Shown in pieces: positions 51,577-60,317 of a DNA stretch of 64,000 bases; position 1 is the stretch's first letter, and the number at the start of each line of letters is the position of its first letter. This stretch comes from Pararobbsia silviterrae (GTDB taxonomy: Bacteria > Pseudomonadota > Gammaproteobacteria > Burkholderiales > Burkholderiaceae), in contig NZ_RBZU01000001.1 in assembly GCF_003628125.1 (NCBI RefSeq), forward strand, positions 248,001 through 312,000, written 5' to 3'. The notes under the pieces are model-generated. The model ran no database searches. It saw only the letters and a program-made list of their open reading frames with translations, and was not told the DNA's origin. Both the position numbers and the translations under genes were made by a program.

Positions 51577-51998
51577 CTTGCATTCGACCGGGCCGTGCGT
51601 TGTCTCGTCGGCTCAGGCTCCCGTTTCGCATCCGGCCTCGCTTCGGCGATTGGCGAAACCCGCGAAATGACCGAAGTGCGCGCGCCATGCGTCTCTGTCG
51701 ACGTGGTGCCCTACGGCCCCCTCGCGGGTTCGCGTGCGCGCCGCTGCATGATGACGGCGCTGCCAGTTTGATCGCCCCTCCGTGCGTTTCAACCGTTTGG
51801 GCACGATGCCGACGCTCGCTCGCCGAGCCGTCCGCCGCGGATGCCTGATGCCAGGCCTGATTCTTCGGATGCCTTGCGGCCTCAAAAACTTGCGTGAGCC
51901 GTTGACGAACTGTTACAACTACAAGGCAAGCGCGCTCGGACACGCGCTGGGTCTATCGTGTTCAATGGCGATATATGCCTGCCTCGAATCCAGTAAAG
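51577..51998. other. Gap before hydroxyacid dehydrogenase gene
   Basis: About 420 bp without a gene that I can support. A more AT-rich stretch at about 51885-51990 (for example CTGTTACAACTACAAGG) is the likely promoter and leader of the next gene. Confidence 0.4.
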
Positions 51999-53021
51999 AT
52001 GAAAATTGCCATTCTCGACGACTATCAGGACGCAGTCCGTAAGCTTGACTGCTTTTCCTTGCTCGCCGATCACGACGTCAAGGTGTTCAACAACACGGTG
52101 CGCGGGATCGGTCAATTGTCGAGCCGGCTTGCCGAGACGGAAGCGCTGGTGCTGATTCGCGAGCGCACGCGCGTGACGGCGCAGTTGCTCGACAAGCTTC
52201 CGAAGCTTCATGTCATTTCGCAGACGGGCCGTGTCGGGAGCGGACATATCGATATCGACGCGTGTACCGAACGCGGCATCGTCGTTCTCGAGGGCAGGGG
52301 GTCGCCGGTCGCGCCGGCCGAATTGACGTGGGCGTTGATCATGGCCGCGCAGCGGCGCATTCCGCAATATGTCGCGAACCTCAAGCAGGGCGCCTGGCAG
52401 CAATCGGGTCTCAAGACCTCGTCGATGCCGGCGAACTTCGGCCTGGGTCATGTGTTGCGCGGGCAGACGCTTGGCATCTGGGGTTATGGAAAGATCGGGC
52501 AACTCGTGGCCGGATATGGTCGTGCTTTCGGGATGAAGGTGGTCGTCTGGGGCCGTGAGCATTCGTTGACGGCGGCGCGCAAGGATGGCTACGACGTTGC
52601 CGAAAGTCGTGAGGCGCTTTTTCGGGAGTCCGACGTATTGACCGTGCACCTGCGGCTGCATGACGACACGCGCGGCATTATCAATCGCCACGATCTCTTG
52701 CAGATGAAGCCGACGGCGTTGTTCGTGAACACGAGTCGCGCCGAGTTGCTCGAGGAGAACGCGATCGTGAGCGCGTTGACCGAAGGGCGGCCAGGGATGG
52801 TCGCAGTCGACGTGTTCGAGAGCGAGCCGATCCTGCAGGGACATAGCCTGTTGAGGATGGAGAACGCCGTGTGCACGCCGCATATCGGCTATGTCGAGCA
52901 CGAGAGTTACGAACTGTATTTCAGCGTCGCGTTCCAGAACATTCTCGACTATCTCGACGGCAAGACCGAAAGTGCCGTCAATCCCGAAGCCTTGAGCAAG
53001 CATCGTCGCGCGAGGACGTAG
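51999..53021 (+). CDS. D-2-hydroxyacid dehydrogenase family protein
   Basis: An NAD(P)-dependent oxidoreductase of 340 residues. The Rossmann motif is GIWGYGKIGQ. The catalytic Arg is in NTSRAELL, the Glu in VFESEP and the His in TPHIGY. The N-terminal KIAILDDYQDAVRKLDCF is typical of a large proteobacterial subgroup of unassigned substrate. I chose the ATG at 51999; the upstream ATG at 51975 would add eight residues. The substrate could be a 2-keto/hydroxy acid such as glyoxylate or hydroxypyruvate, but nothing in the context decides this. Confidence 0.88.
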   Translation: MKIAILDDYQDAVRKLDCFSLLADHDVKVFNNTVRGIGQLSSRLAETEALVLIRERTRVTAQLLDKLPKLHVISQTGRVGSGHIDIDACTERGIVVLEGRGSPVAPAELTWALIMAAQRRIPQYVANLKQGAWQQSGLKTSSMPANFGLGHVLRGQTLGIWGYGKIGQLVAGYGRAFGMKVVVWGREHSLTAARKDGYDVAESREALFRESDVLTVHLRLHDDTRGIINRHDLLQMKPTALFVNTSRAELLEENAIVSALTEGRPGMVAVDVFESEPILQGHSLLRMENAVCTPHIGYVEHESYELYFSVAFQNILDYLDGKTESAVNPEALSKHRRART

Positions 53022-53577
53022 AGGGGCGCGGGGTGCGGGTTGGGTTGCGAGAGGACGGTGCGGTCGGCCTGTGAGCTTCGGTCGCTGTCGTTCGCGCGGT
53101 ATCGGTCGAGGTGCGCTTGCCGTTCGATGGCAGGTCCGATTGACGCTCGAATCGAAGCCTTGTTGGCTCGCTCTGCCGAGGCTTCTCGCGAGGCCTGTCG
53201 AAGACCCGGCCGAAGTGCTCGCCGAAGCCGCGACCGAGACCCGGGGTAAAGTTTCTGTCGAAGTCCCTGTCGAAAGCCCAACCGAAGTCCCGATCGACGT
53301 TCCAACCGAAGCCACGGTCGAAGCGCTAACCGAAGTCCCGACCTAAGCGTCGGCGGAAGCCTCAACCGAGGTCCCAACCGGAGGTCCCAACCGAAGCTAC
53401 GGTTTTAGCGGAAGTTGCACGCCATGGCATCAGCAGGTGCGTGCGCGATTCGGTACGGCGAGCCTCGATGGAGGCCCGGTCAGCGTAGGGCGATCATGCG
53501 GCGATATGTCATTGTCGAGCGCACGTATCGGCGTGTGGCGACGTGTTCGAGCGATCGTGTGGTGCTTCGTCGCGGCG
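53022..53577. other. Gap between dehydrogenase and patatin genes
   Basis: 556 bp between convergent genes. It is largely occupied by the degenerate 12-bp array at 53197-53401. I see no terminator with a T-run and no supported gene. Confidence 0.5.
53197..53401. repeat. Degenerate 12-bp tandem array, about 17 copies
   Basis: The consensus is ACCGAAGTCCCG. Good copies are at 53257-53292 and 53305-53340; others differ at two to five positions, and one unit (53377-53389) has 13 bp. In one plus-strand frame it reads as T/VEVP-type tetrapeptides, but that frame has no ribosome site or known domain. Confidence 0.85.
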
Positions 53578-54447
53578 TCAGTGTGCGAGCGTCGACGCGA
53601 TGAAGTCGGGCGCGCGTTCGATGAAGGCGTCGCCGTCGCGGCGGCCGAGGTCATAGGCGTGCTGCATCTGCTGGGGGCTCGTGTAGTCCCAGCTCGAGAT
53701 CGGCACCTTGCTTGACGGTTGCACGTAGAGTCGGTGCTGGAGTTCGTGATTGATCACGAACATCTGCGGGCGAGGATAGCGGCGCGTGACGAGCACGAGC
53801 ACCATGCCGGGCGTGTCATCGAGCCCGTCGACGGGTACGTTGTCGACCATGCCGCCGTCGAGCACGGGTTTGCCGTCGCGACGCAGCACGGGCGTGAACG
53901 GTGGCGTGCAGGACGACTGGAGCATGAGGTCTGCGAGGTGTTCGACGCTCGGGCAGTCCTGGACGCGAATGAATTCTCGATGAAAGCCGATCTGGCGACC
54001 GAGTGTCGGGTGGAGCGTCTTGCGGATGTGTTTTTCGATGTTGTACGCGATCAGTGCGGTCATGACGCCCGAGCGCGCGCCGAGCCAGCGTGGCAGATGC
54101 GAAATGCCGACGCGGATTTCAGGAGCGCGCTGGAGCATCTCGAAGGGCTCGCCGTAGATGTCGAGCAGGGCTTGTCGATAGATCTTGTAGTGCGGAAAGA
54201 TGGGCTTGCCGCGTGCGATGAGGTTGCCCCAGTAGACGTTTTTCTTGTTATGACGGAGCGCGTCCTGGTAGTAGTTCATGACCCATTTCGAGTCGCGCGT
54301 GAACAGCATGCAGGCGGTTGCCGCGCCGGCCGAGATCCCCGAGATCAGACGCGGTTTGAGGTCGAAGCGGGCGGACACGACGTTCCAGAACCCGGCTTGC
54401 CACCAGCATCGATTGCCGCCGCCGGCGAACACAACTTGATCGAACAT
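53578..54447 (-). CDS. Patatin-like phospholipase
   Basis: A protein of 289 residues. The oxyanion loop is FAGGGNRC, the nucleophile S39 is in GISAGAA, and the catalytic Asp is in VLDGGMVDN. It differs clearly from the RssA-type protein at 35 kb in length and C-terminus (SPQQMQHAYDLGRRDGDAFI). It has no signal peptide. Substrates are unknown. The ATG at 54447 (MFDQVVFAGGG) is the natural start; its upstream in-frame codons are unconserved. Confidence 0.85.
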   Translation of the reverse strand: MFDQVVFAGGGNRCWWQAGFWNVVSARFDLKPRLISGISAGAATACMLFTRDSKWVMNYYQDALRHNKKNVYWGNLIARGKPIFPHYKIYRQALLDIYGEPFEMLQRAPEIRVGISHLPRWLGARSGVMTALIAYNIEKHIRKTLHPTLGRQIGFHREFIRVQDCPSVEHLADLMLQSSCTPPFTPVLRRDGKPVLDGGMVDNVPVDGLDDTPGMVLVLVTRRYPRPQMFVINHELQHRLYVQPSSKVPISSWDYTSPQQMQHAYDLGRRDGDAFIERAPDFIASTLAH

Positions 54448-54599
54448 CCTGAATCCCTGGGAGCAAAGGCGAGGCAATATGGCCTCCGAGGCTCCGACAA
54501 TACCGCGTCGGCCCTGATTTGACGGGCGAGGACGGGCTCTAGGTGCAGAAATATCGGAATTTTTTCGAATAGAGGTGGCGCACTGCAAAAAAGCTGTGC

Positions 54600-54605
54600 T
54601 ATAGT
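54600..54605 (+). promoter_or_regulatory. -10 element of tRNA-Lys promoter
   Basis: TATAGT lies 12 bp before the mature tRNA 5' end, the expected place for a short-leader tRNA promoter. The -35 is not clear. Confidence 0.5.
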
Positions 54606-54617
54606 TCGGCCTCTGTT

Positions 54618-54693
54618 GGGGCGTTAGCTCAGTTGGTAGAGCAGCGGACTCTTAATCCGTAGGTCGAGTGTTCGAGTCACTCACGCCCCACCA
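54618..54693 (+). tRNA. tRNA-Lys (CTT)
   Basis: A 76-nt cloverleaf with encoded CCA. The acceptor stem GGGGCGT is paired with ACGCCCC. The anticodon loop CTCTTAA gives CTT (codon AAG) and the T-loop is TTCGAGT. It stands alone between a patatin gene and a chemoreceptor gene. Confidence 0.97.
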
Positions 54694-54702
54694 CCGAATT
54701 CG

Positions 54703-54735
54703 AAGGGCCTAGCGCACGCTAGGCCCTTTTCTTTT
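54703..54735 (+). terminator. Rho-independent terminator after tRNA-Lys
   Basis: Stem AGGGCCTAG / CTAGGCCCT around a 6-nt loop, followed by TTTTCTTTT. Confidence 0.9.
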
Positions 54736-54770
54736 GCGAGGCCGTTTCGCTCGACGGCACGCCCTCTTCT

Positions 54771-54830
54771 CGCTCCGCAATCCAGGCCCTCGCTCCGCAA
54801 TTCACGCCTTTGCTCCGCAATTCACGGACA
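54771..54830. repeat. 20-bp tandem repeat, three copies
   Basis: CGCTCCGCAATCCAGGCCCT, CGCTCCGCAATTCACGCCTT and TGCTCCGCAATTCACGGACA. It lies between the tRNA-Lys terminator and the chemoreceptor stop codon. Confidence 0.88.
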
Positions 54831-54891
54831 TCGATATCGACCGACATCGACGCCGTCGCACTCGACGGCGCCGACTCGAACGCGGCACACG

Positions 54892-56769
54892 TCACACCGC
54901 CCCTGCCTCCTCCACCTTGAACACCGCCATCAACTGACTCAGCTCCGCCGCCTGCTGTCTGAGACTTTCGGCCGCGGCCGCACTCTCTTCGACAAGCGCC
55001 GCGTTCTGCTGCGTCATCTCGTCAAGCTGCTGGACCGCATCGCCGATCTGGTCGATGCCCGAGCTCTGCTCGAGACTCGCCGTCGCGATCTCGTTCATCA
55101 TCGTGCTGACCCCCTGCACCTGCGAAACGATCTCGCTCATCACCTCGCCGGCCTCGCCGACGAGACGCGAACCCACTGCAACCGTCCCCGCGCTGTGCTC
55201 GATCAACGTCTTGATCTCCTTCGCCGCCTGCGCGCTACGCTGCGCAAGATTGCGCACCTCCGACGCGACCACCGCGAAGCCCCGCCCCTGTTCTCCCGCC
55301 CGCGCCGCTTCGACCGCGGCATTCAGGGCGAGAATGTTCGTCTGGAACGAAATACTGTCGATCAACACGATGATTTCCGAAATCTGCTTCGACGCATCGT
55401 TGATCTGCTCCATCGTACTCACGACCTGCCCGACCACCTCCCCGCCTCGCCCCGCCGTCCGTGATGCATCGGTGACCATCTGCGCGGCACTCCGCGCCGT
55501 TTCCGTGTTGTTCTTGACCGCCGCCGTGATCTGCTCCATCGACGACGCCGTGCGCTCGAGGTTGCCCGACTGCATTTCGGTCCGCGCACTCAAATCCGCA
55601 TTGCCCGTCGCGATCTGCGACGAGCCGGTCGCAATCGACGCCGACGCCCCACGCACCCGATGCACCAGCGTCGACAACGACGACACAAAGCGATTGAACG
55701 CATCGGAGAGCTGACTGATCTCGTCCTCTCCCTCAACCGTCATACGACGCGTGAGGTCGCCGTGCCCGCTCGCGATCTCTGACAACAACGTCGCCGCGCG
55801 CCGGATCGGCGCCGAAATCGCACGGCCGACAAATACGATCACAAGCAATGCGACACCCAATCCCACCACCGCCGCCAACACCGAAACATTGCGAATCGCC
55901 CGCGTCACCGGGCCCAGCAACTCCGCCTCCGGCGCCTCGACGACGACATACGCATTGAGCTCGGGAATGAACGACGTCGCGATGAACCGCGACCCGCCCG
56001 CGCTCTTGTACGCCATGTACGCGTACGGCTGTCCCGCAAGCAACGTCGCTTGCGCGCTGTCCGGCATGCCCGGGAAATCCTTGAGGAAATGCTTGCCGTC
56101 GATCAGCGACGTATCGCGATGCATCATGAGCGCGCCGTCAGGCCGCACGAGATACGCGAAGCCGGTCTCGCCGATCTTGTACGTCGCAATCCCCTTCGCA
56201 AGCGCATCGACGGACAAGCTCATGCCCGCCGCGCCGATCGCTTCGCCCGCGCTGTCTTGCACACGCGCGTTAATGAACATCATGTAGCCGCCGAGCCCCA
56301 CGTCGTGGTCCATATTGACCTCGAACGGCTTGCCCGTCGCAAGGAACGCGCTCAACCACCGATCGCCGTCGCCGATCTTGCGCAACAAACCCGACTCGGA
56401 ATAATAGTTGCCGCTTTTCGTCGAGACCCACTGCACGGACGCGGCATGCTGCTCGGCCTTCATCTGGTTCGCGAGCTGCGTCCAGATCCGTGTGCCCGCG
56501 TCCGGCTCGCCATCGGCCTCCCATTGCTGGAGGAACGCATCACCCGCCACCGCGCGCGAAGCCGCAATGGGGCCCGCAAGCTGACGCTGCACATCCGCAC
56601 GAATCCCGTTGACCGCCGTCGGCAATTCCTCTTCGACGACACGCGTCCGCATCGTGTCACCGATCAGCCAGACACTCAGACCACTCGAAATGGCGACGAA
56701 CACGAGCAGGCAACTTGCCATGCTCATGATTAATTTGTTTTGAATCGACAGCTTTTGCCAGATACGCAT
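54892..56769 (-). CDS. Methyl-accepting chemotaxis protein
   Basis: A protein of 625 residues. The first transmembrane helix (about 10-33) is followed by a periplasmic Cache-type sensor domain (about 40-290; [22 protein letters not shown]), a second helix (about 292-315), HAMP ([30 protein letters not shown]), and the cytoplasmic signalling domain. Its hairpin tip is [21 protein letters not shown]. There is no CheR-tethering pentapeptide at the end (FKVEEAGAV). The ligand is unknown. No che genes are in the window, so it is an orphan receptor. Confidence 0.93.
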   Translation of the reverse strand: MRIWQKLSIQNKLIMSMASCLLVFVAISSGLSVWLIGDTMRTRVVEEELPTAVNGIRADVQRQLAGPIAASRAVAGDAFLQQWEADGEPDAGTRIWTQLANQMKAEQHAASVQWVSTKSGNYYSESGLLRKIGDGDRWLSAFLATGKPFEVNMDHDVGLGGYMMFINARVQDSAGEAIGAAGMSLSVDALAKGIATYKIGETGFAYLVRPDGALMMHRDTSLIDGKHFLKDFPGMPDSAQATLLAGQPYAYMAYKSAGGSRFIATSFIPELNAYVVVEAPEAELLGPVTRAIRNVSVLAAVVGLGVALLVIVFVGRAISAPIRRAATLLSEIASGHGDLTRRMTVEGEDEISQLSDAFNRFVSSLSTLVHRVRGASASIATGSSQIATGNADLSARTEMQSGNLERTASSMEQITAAVKNNTETARSAAQMVTDASRTAGRGGEVVGQVVSTMEQINDASKQISEIIVLIDSISFQTNILALNAAVEAARAGEQGRGFAVVASEVRNLAQRSAQAAKEIKTLIEHSAGTVAVGSRLVGEAGEVMSEIVSQVQGVSTMMNEIATASLEQSSGIDQIGDAVQQLDEMTQQNAALVEESAAAAESLRQQAAELSQLMAVFKVEEAGAV

Positions 56770-57077
56770 TCGAAAATCCTTGAGAGTTGCCGGGCCCTAC
56801 GCATCTCTCTATCGGCAAAATGCACCCATCCCTAAGGCCGTCACCGGTGATATCGATGCAAATATTCGCTATTTGCGCGCCGATATAATCGCGTCACCAA
56901 CCGTAATAAAAATAAATTCACTTAGAAACATGGGGTTGCTGATTTTTGTTGTGCTGACAAACATGTCAGTTTAATGGCAATGGCGATTCAGGCGGCGGTC
57001 GATATTGCCCCTTTTAGGCAACGATGCCGATTGAATGGATGTCGAAAGCCTTTCCGGACTGGCGATTCAAGACACGC
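56770..57077. other. Upstream region of the chemoreceptor gene
   Basis: 308 bp between the response-regulator stop and the chemoreceptor start, with an AT-rich stretch (about 56855-56960). It holds the sigma-28-like element listed separately. No gene is supported. Confidence 0.5.
56809..56835 (-). promoter_or_regulatory. Possible sigma-28 (FliA) promoter
   Basis: On the minus strand GCCGATAG (56816-56809) matches the sigma-28 -10 consensus GCCGATAA at seven of eight positions. TTAGG (56835-56831), 14 bp upstream, is a weak counterpart of the TAAAG -35. It would place the chemoreceptor under flagellar control. Confidence 0.45.
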
Positions 57078-57902
57078 TTACAAGGCTTTGAATCGGTCCA
57101 TATAGAGGCGGCTCACGGCAAGCTTCGCCGGATGTCGGCGCAGGCTCAATGTGAGCTTGCCTGTTTCGTCGCGCGATGCGCTCGCGATCGCGTCGGCGCG
57201 CACGATGGTGCCGCGGTGGATCTGCCAGAACCGCGCGGGGTCGAGTCGCGGCAGCAGTTCGCGCAGCGGTGTACGGATCAAGTGCTCGCGATCTTCGGTC
57301 ATCACGCGCACATATTTGTCCGCGGCCTCGAAATAGATGACCTCGTCGATGGCGATCATCGTGATCGTATTGCCCGCGCTGGCCTGAATCATCCGCAGGG
57401 GTTCGACGGCCGACGCCGCGCCCGCCGTGCGATCCGCCGTGCCGAGCAGGCCGCGCAATCGATCGATCATCGGTTCGAGCGCCGTATCCATGCCCGAGCC
57501 GACAGTCCGCGCACGCGCGCGCAGCGCGTTCTGCAAACGCTCGCACGTCCTCGCGAGACGCTCGGGCTGCACGGGTTTGAGCACGTAGTCGAGGGCCGCG
57601 CGTTCGAACGCATCGACCGCGTACTCGTCGAACGCCGTGACGAATACCAGCAGCGGCATCGGTCGACCGGTATCGGGCCAGTCCTCGATCAGCGCCTGCG
57701 CCGCGTCGAGGCCGCTCATGCCCGGCATCCGGATATCGAGAAACACGATGTCGGGCTGGGCGTCGAGGCTGCGTTCGAGTGCCGACGCGCCGTCGCCGAC
57801 GCATGCGACGATCTCGAGGTCCGGCCACCGGCGCATCAATTCCGCTTGCAGGTTCGCGGCCAACAAGGGTTCGTCTTCGGCAATCAAGGCGGTCGCGTGC
57901 AT
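57078..57902 (-). CDS. LytTR-family response regulator
   Basis: A protein of 274 residues. The receiver domain has EDE, phospho-acceptor D56 in FLDIRMPGMSG, VTAF and LKPV. A linker follows (about 125-165), then the LytTR DNA-binding domain (INTITMIAIDEVIYFEAADKYVRVMT...FWQIHRGTIV). This is the AlgR/LytR type. It is the last gene of a three-gene set with the LytS-type kinase 74 bp upstream. Confidence 0.92.
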   Translation of the reverse strand: MHATALIAEDEPLLAANLQAELMRRWPDLEIVACVGDGASALERSLDAQPDIVFLDIRMPGMSGLDAAQALIEDWPDTGRPMPLLVFVTAFDEYAVDAFERAALDYVLKPVQPERLARTCERLQNALRARARTVGSGMDTALEPMIDRLRGLLGTADRTAGAASAVEPLRMIQASAGNTITMIAIDEVIYFEAADKYVRVMTEDREHLIRTPLRELLPRLDPARFWQIHRGTIVRADAIASASRDETGKLTLSLRRHPAKLAVSRLYMDRFKAL

Positions 57903-57976
57903 GAAGTCATCCTGGAGGCAAAGAGCGCGTCGATCGGTACCCGGCGGCGATACAGACGCATCGTGGATCGTCCGAC

Positions 57977-59098
57977 CTACGCGATCGGCACGCGCACGGT
58001 GGCGAGCGCGCCGCCGCGACCGTCGTCCGGGGACGTGAGTTCGAGATGCGCCGCATCGCCATAGAGCGCCGCTAGCCGCTCGCGGATCTGTTGAATACCG
58101 AATCGCGCGCCGTCCGCGGGCGCGTGCGCGAGTCCGACGCCCGTATCGCGGACGCGGAGCACGAGCGTCTGTCCCTCGCGCCGGGCTGACACGTCGATGT
58201 CCCCGCCGGCGATGCTCGGCTCGAGACCGTGCTTGATCGCGTTTTCGACAAGCGGCTGCAACAGCAGCGGCGGGACCGGCAGCGCGCCGAGATCGCCCGG
58301 CAGATCGAGCGTGCCGCGCAAACGGGGACCCATGCGAACCTGCATGAGCGCGAGATAGTCGCGGATCCGCGCGAACTCGGCCGACAACGCATGCGTGTCC
58401 GAACGCGACGCATCGAGCGTCGCGCGCAAAAAGCCGTTCAGATGATCGAGCATCGCCTGGGCGCGTTGCGGATCCTGGCCGATCAGCACGCGCAGATTCG
58501 CGAGCGTGTTGAACAGCATGTGAGGCTCGAGCTGTGACACGAGCAGCTTGAGCTGGGTCTCGGCCGCGCTGCGCAGCGCGGTCTGCGTGCGCACCTCAAG
58601 GACCGCCAGCCGGCCCCGCGCATAGAAAAAATACGTGCATCCGATCGCGAGCGCGAACGAGGGACCGAAGTTCGACATCCATGTCGATGCGTCATGGAAC
58701 ACCGCGAACGGGGTGCGGTGGACACCGTTGAGCCGATCGCCGATCGCGTGTCCGCAGACATACCCGACAGCGACCGAGAACGCGAGCCACGGCATCATCC
58801 AGGCCCAGCCGGGCCACGCCCGGTGGGCGGGCGCGGCGTCGCCCTGATGTTTGCGCTGCGTGGCGGCGAGACCGTAGCGACCGGCCTCGATCAACGCCTG
58901 GATACAGATCGTGATGCTGAACGTATAGATCAGCGTCGATCCGAGCGGCTGCTGCGCGATCGTCATCGACAGGACCGTGCTCGCGATACCGATCAGGATC
59001 GCGACCCGCAACTCGCGCCCGAACCACTTGAGCGCACGCGATGCGTCGAACTTTCGGCGATCCGGATCGAGGCCCGTGCGGGCCTGAACAAACGTCAT
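57977..59098 (-). CDS. LytS/AlgZ-type sensor histidine kinase
   Basis: A protein of 373 residues with four predicted transmembrane helices (about 32-50, 53-72, 100-118 and 145-160) and the His_kinase domain. The phospho-acceptor H193 is in QLEPHMLFNTLANLRVL; the usual LEPHFLFN has Met in place of Phe. ATP-binding boxes are LLLQPLVENAIKHGLEP and DTGVGL. There is no large extracellular domain, so the signal is probably sensed in the membrane. The start overlaps the stop of the upstream membrane-protein gene (ATGA). Confidence 0.9.
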   Translation of the reverse strand: MTFVQARTGLDPDRRKFDASRALKWFGRELRVAILIGIASTVLSMTIAQQPLGSTLIYTFSITICIQALIEAGRYGLAATQRKHQGDAAPAHRAWPGWAWMMPWLAFSVAVGYVCGHAIGDRLNGVHRTPFAVFHDASTWMSNFGPSFALAIGCTYFFYARGRLAVLEVRTQTALRSAAETQLKLLVSQLEPHMLFNTLANLRVLIGQDPQRAQAMLDHLNGFLRATLDASRSDTHALSAEFARIRDYLALMQVRMGPRLRGTLDLPGDLGALPVPPLLLQPLVENAIKHGLEPSIAGGDIDVSARREGQTLVLRVRDTGVGLAHAPADGARFGIQQIRERLAALYGDAAHLELTSPDDGRGGALATVRVPIA

Positions 59099-59616
59099 AG
59101 CGGCGAACTCGCGGCTTCGTGGTGGAGGGCTTCGTAGGCAACGCGCCACATGGCGACGCCGCGTCCGAGGAATGTACCGCTGAATGCGCCATAGATGAGA
59201 CCGACCACGCTCGCGAAACCGGCGTCGCCGCCCATCGCCGGATCGGTCGCGAGCACGATGCCGACGCCGAACTTGACGATGAAGATCACGATGAACAACA
59301 CGAGCGGGATGAAACTGCCGGGCACGACGAGGCATCGTCCGCTCGCGGACCAGCGCACGCCGCGCCAGGCGCCGGTCGCGAGCGATCCCGCGAGCAAGGC
59401 GCCGGCCCCGAGGGCCCATGCGACGAGCGCGAGCGGTTCGTGCGCGAAATTCGACGCCACGCCATAAAGCGACAGCGCGGTCAGCACGAGCGGCAGTGCG
59501 ATCGCGCTGCGCACGGAGCGGCGGCGCGGCAGCGTCTGCTTGACGCCGACGACGATCAACAGCGCGAAGACGCCCCAGACCCAATGGGGGGTATGAACGA
59601 GGATGCTGGTGAACAT
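59095..59616 (-). CDS. DUF6622-like membrane protein
   Basis: A protein of 173 residues with about five transmembrane helices. It starts MFTSILVHTPHWVWGVFALLI followed by GVKQTLPRR, a pattern found in small membrane proteins of unknown function (DUF6622 type). The ATG at 59616 has an AGGGG ribosome site; an in-frame ATG at 59688 would add 24 residues. It is translationally coupled to the kinase gene, so a role in signal input is possible but unproven. Confidence 0.75.
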   Translation of the reverse strand: MFTSILVHTPHWVWGVFALLIVVGVKQTLPRRRSVRSAIALPLVLTALSLYGVASNFAHEPLALVAWALGAGALLAGSLATGAWRGVRWSASGRCLVVPGSFIPLVLFIVIFIVKFGVGIVLATDPAMGGDAGFASVVGLIYGAFSGTFLGRGVAMWRVAYEALHHEAASSPL

Positions 59617-60184
59617 GGCGATGGCCCCTATATAGAGCGTGCGATGGGATCGTGCGACGGGCGTCGCGACGCGATCGATGAGGCGCATCTTCGGATGACC
59701 CCGCTCGGCGGGCGAGGCCTGTGCGACGAAACGCGGCCGCGCGTCGCGAGCGATCGTCGAGCGGGCGTGAAGCGCATGCGCTTCGTCACGTACGGACCCG
59801 CCCGTCGACCCCTACCGATCGGATTCCGAAGCGTCGAAATTCCCCGCTCACGCTTATGTGGCGCGGGTTTACGCGCAAACGCCCCGATCGGGGCCGGTTT
59901 CGGCAAAAAATCACGTCGCATGAATACAACGTTCGCCGAAAGCGCTTTCGCCGAAGCGCTCGGATCACTGCCTTGGCAAGTGATGAATAATAATATTCAA
60001 GGTAAATTAGTAACCTGCTTATTATCTACGCGTTGTTATTTTTTAAATCGGCACAAGCTACTGTTTATAAAGGGATCATTATTTTTGCAGTCACTGAAAA
60101 GGGACTGTCTTCTCGCGCTACATCATCCGATTGGCCTCTGCAAGCATCTGATTGCACAACGTTTTCCCTAAGACTGAGACGCGG

Positions 60185-60212
60185 TTGCGACAAAAAAAGT
60201 GAAACCTATAAT
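60185..60212 (+). promoter_or_regulatory. Sigma-70 promoter of porin 2
   Basis: TTGCGA (60185-60190), a spacer of 16 bp, and a perfect TATAAT (60207-60212). The predicted leader is about 100 nt. Confidence 0.65.
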
Positions 60213-60255
60213 TGCGCCGAAATGTGATTACGAACATTTCGCACATTCGGACGTT

Positions 60256-60276
60256 TGCCGGTACTCAATACCGGCA
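60256..60276 (+). promoter_or_regulatory. Hairpin in porin 2 leader
   Basis: Perfect 8-bp stem TGCCGGTA / TACCGGCA with loop CTCAA, about 40 nt into the predicted transcript. There is no T-run, so it is not a terminator; it may protect the 5' end. Confidence 0.55.
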
Positions 60277-60317
60277 CATAGGGGCGCCGCCCGCGTTTTA
60301 ATCCTCGAGGAGACGTA

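Larger units (their letters stand above)
59617..60317. other. Porin 2 upstream region with AT-rich segment
   Basis: 701 bp. Palindrome GCCCCGATCGGGGC lies at 59882-59895. From about 59980 to 60110 the base composition drops sharply to AT-rich, and a 60-codon frame there has no recognisable product. The porin promoter and a leader hairpin (listed separately) lie at the right end. Confidence 0.5.

Noticed and set aside
53071-53346. Secreted or surface T/VEVP-repeat protein on the plus strand
   Set aside because: No signal peptide or ribosome site; the unit has indels and stop codons follow the array.
59985-60171. Small gene of about 60 codons in the AT-rich block before porin 2
   Set aside because: No ribosome site and no recognisable product; composition suggests a regulatory region.
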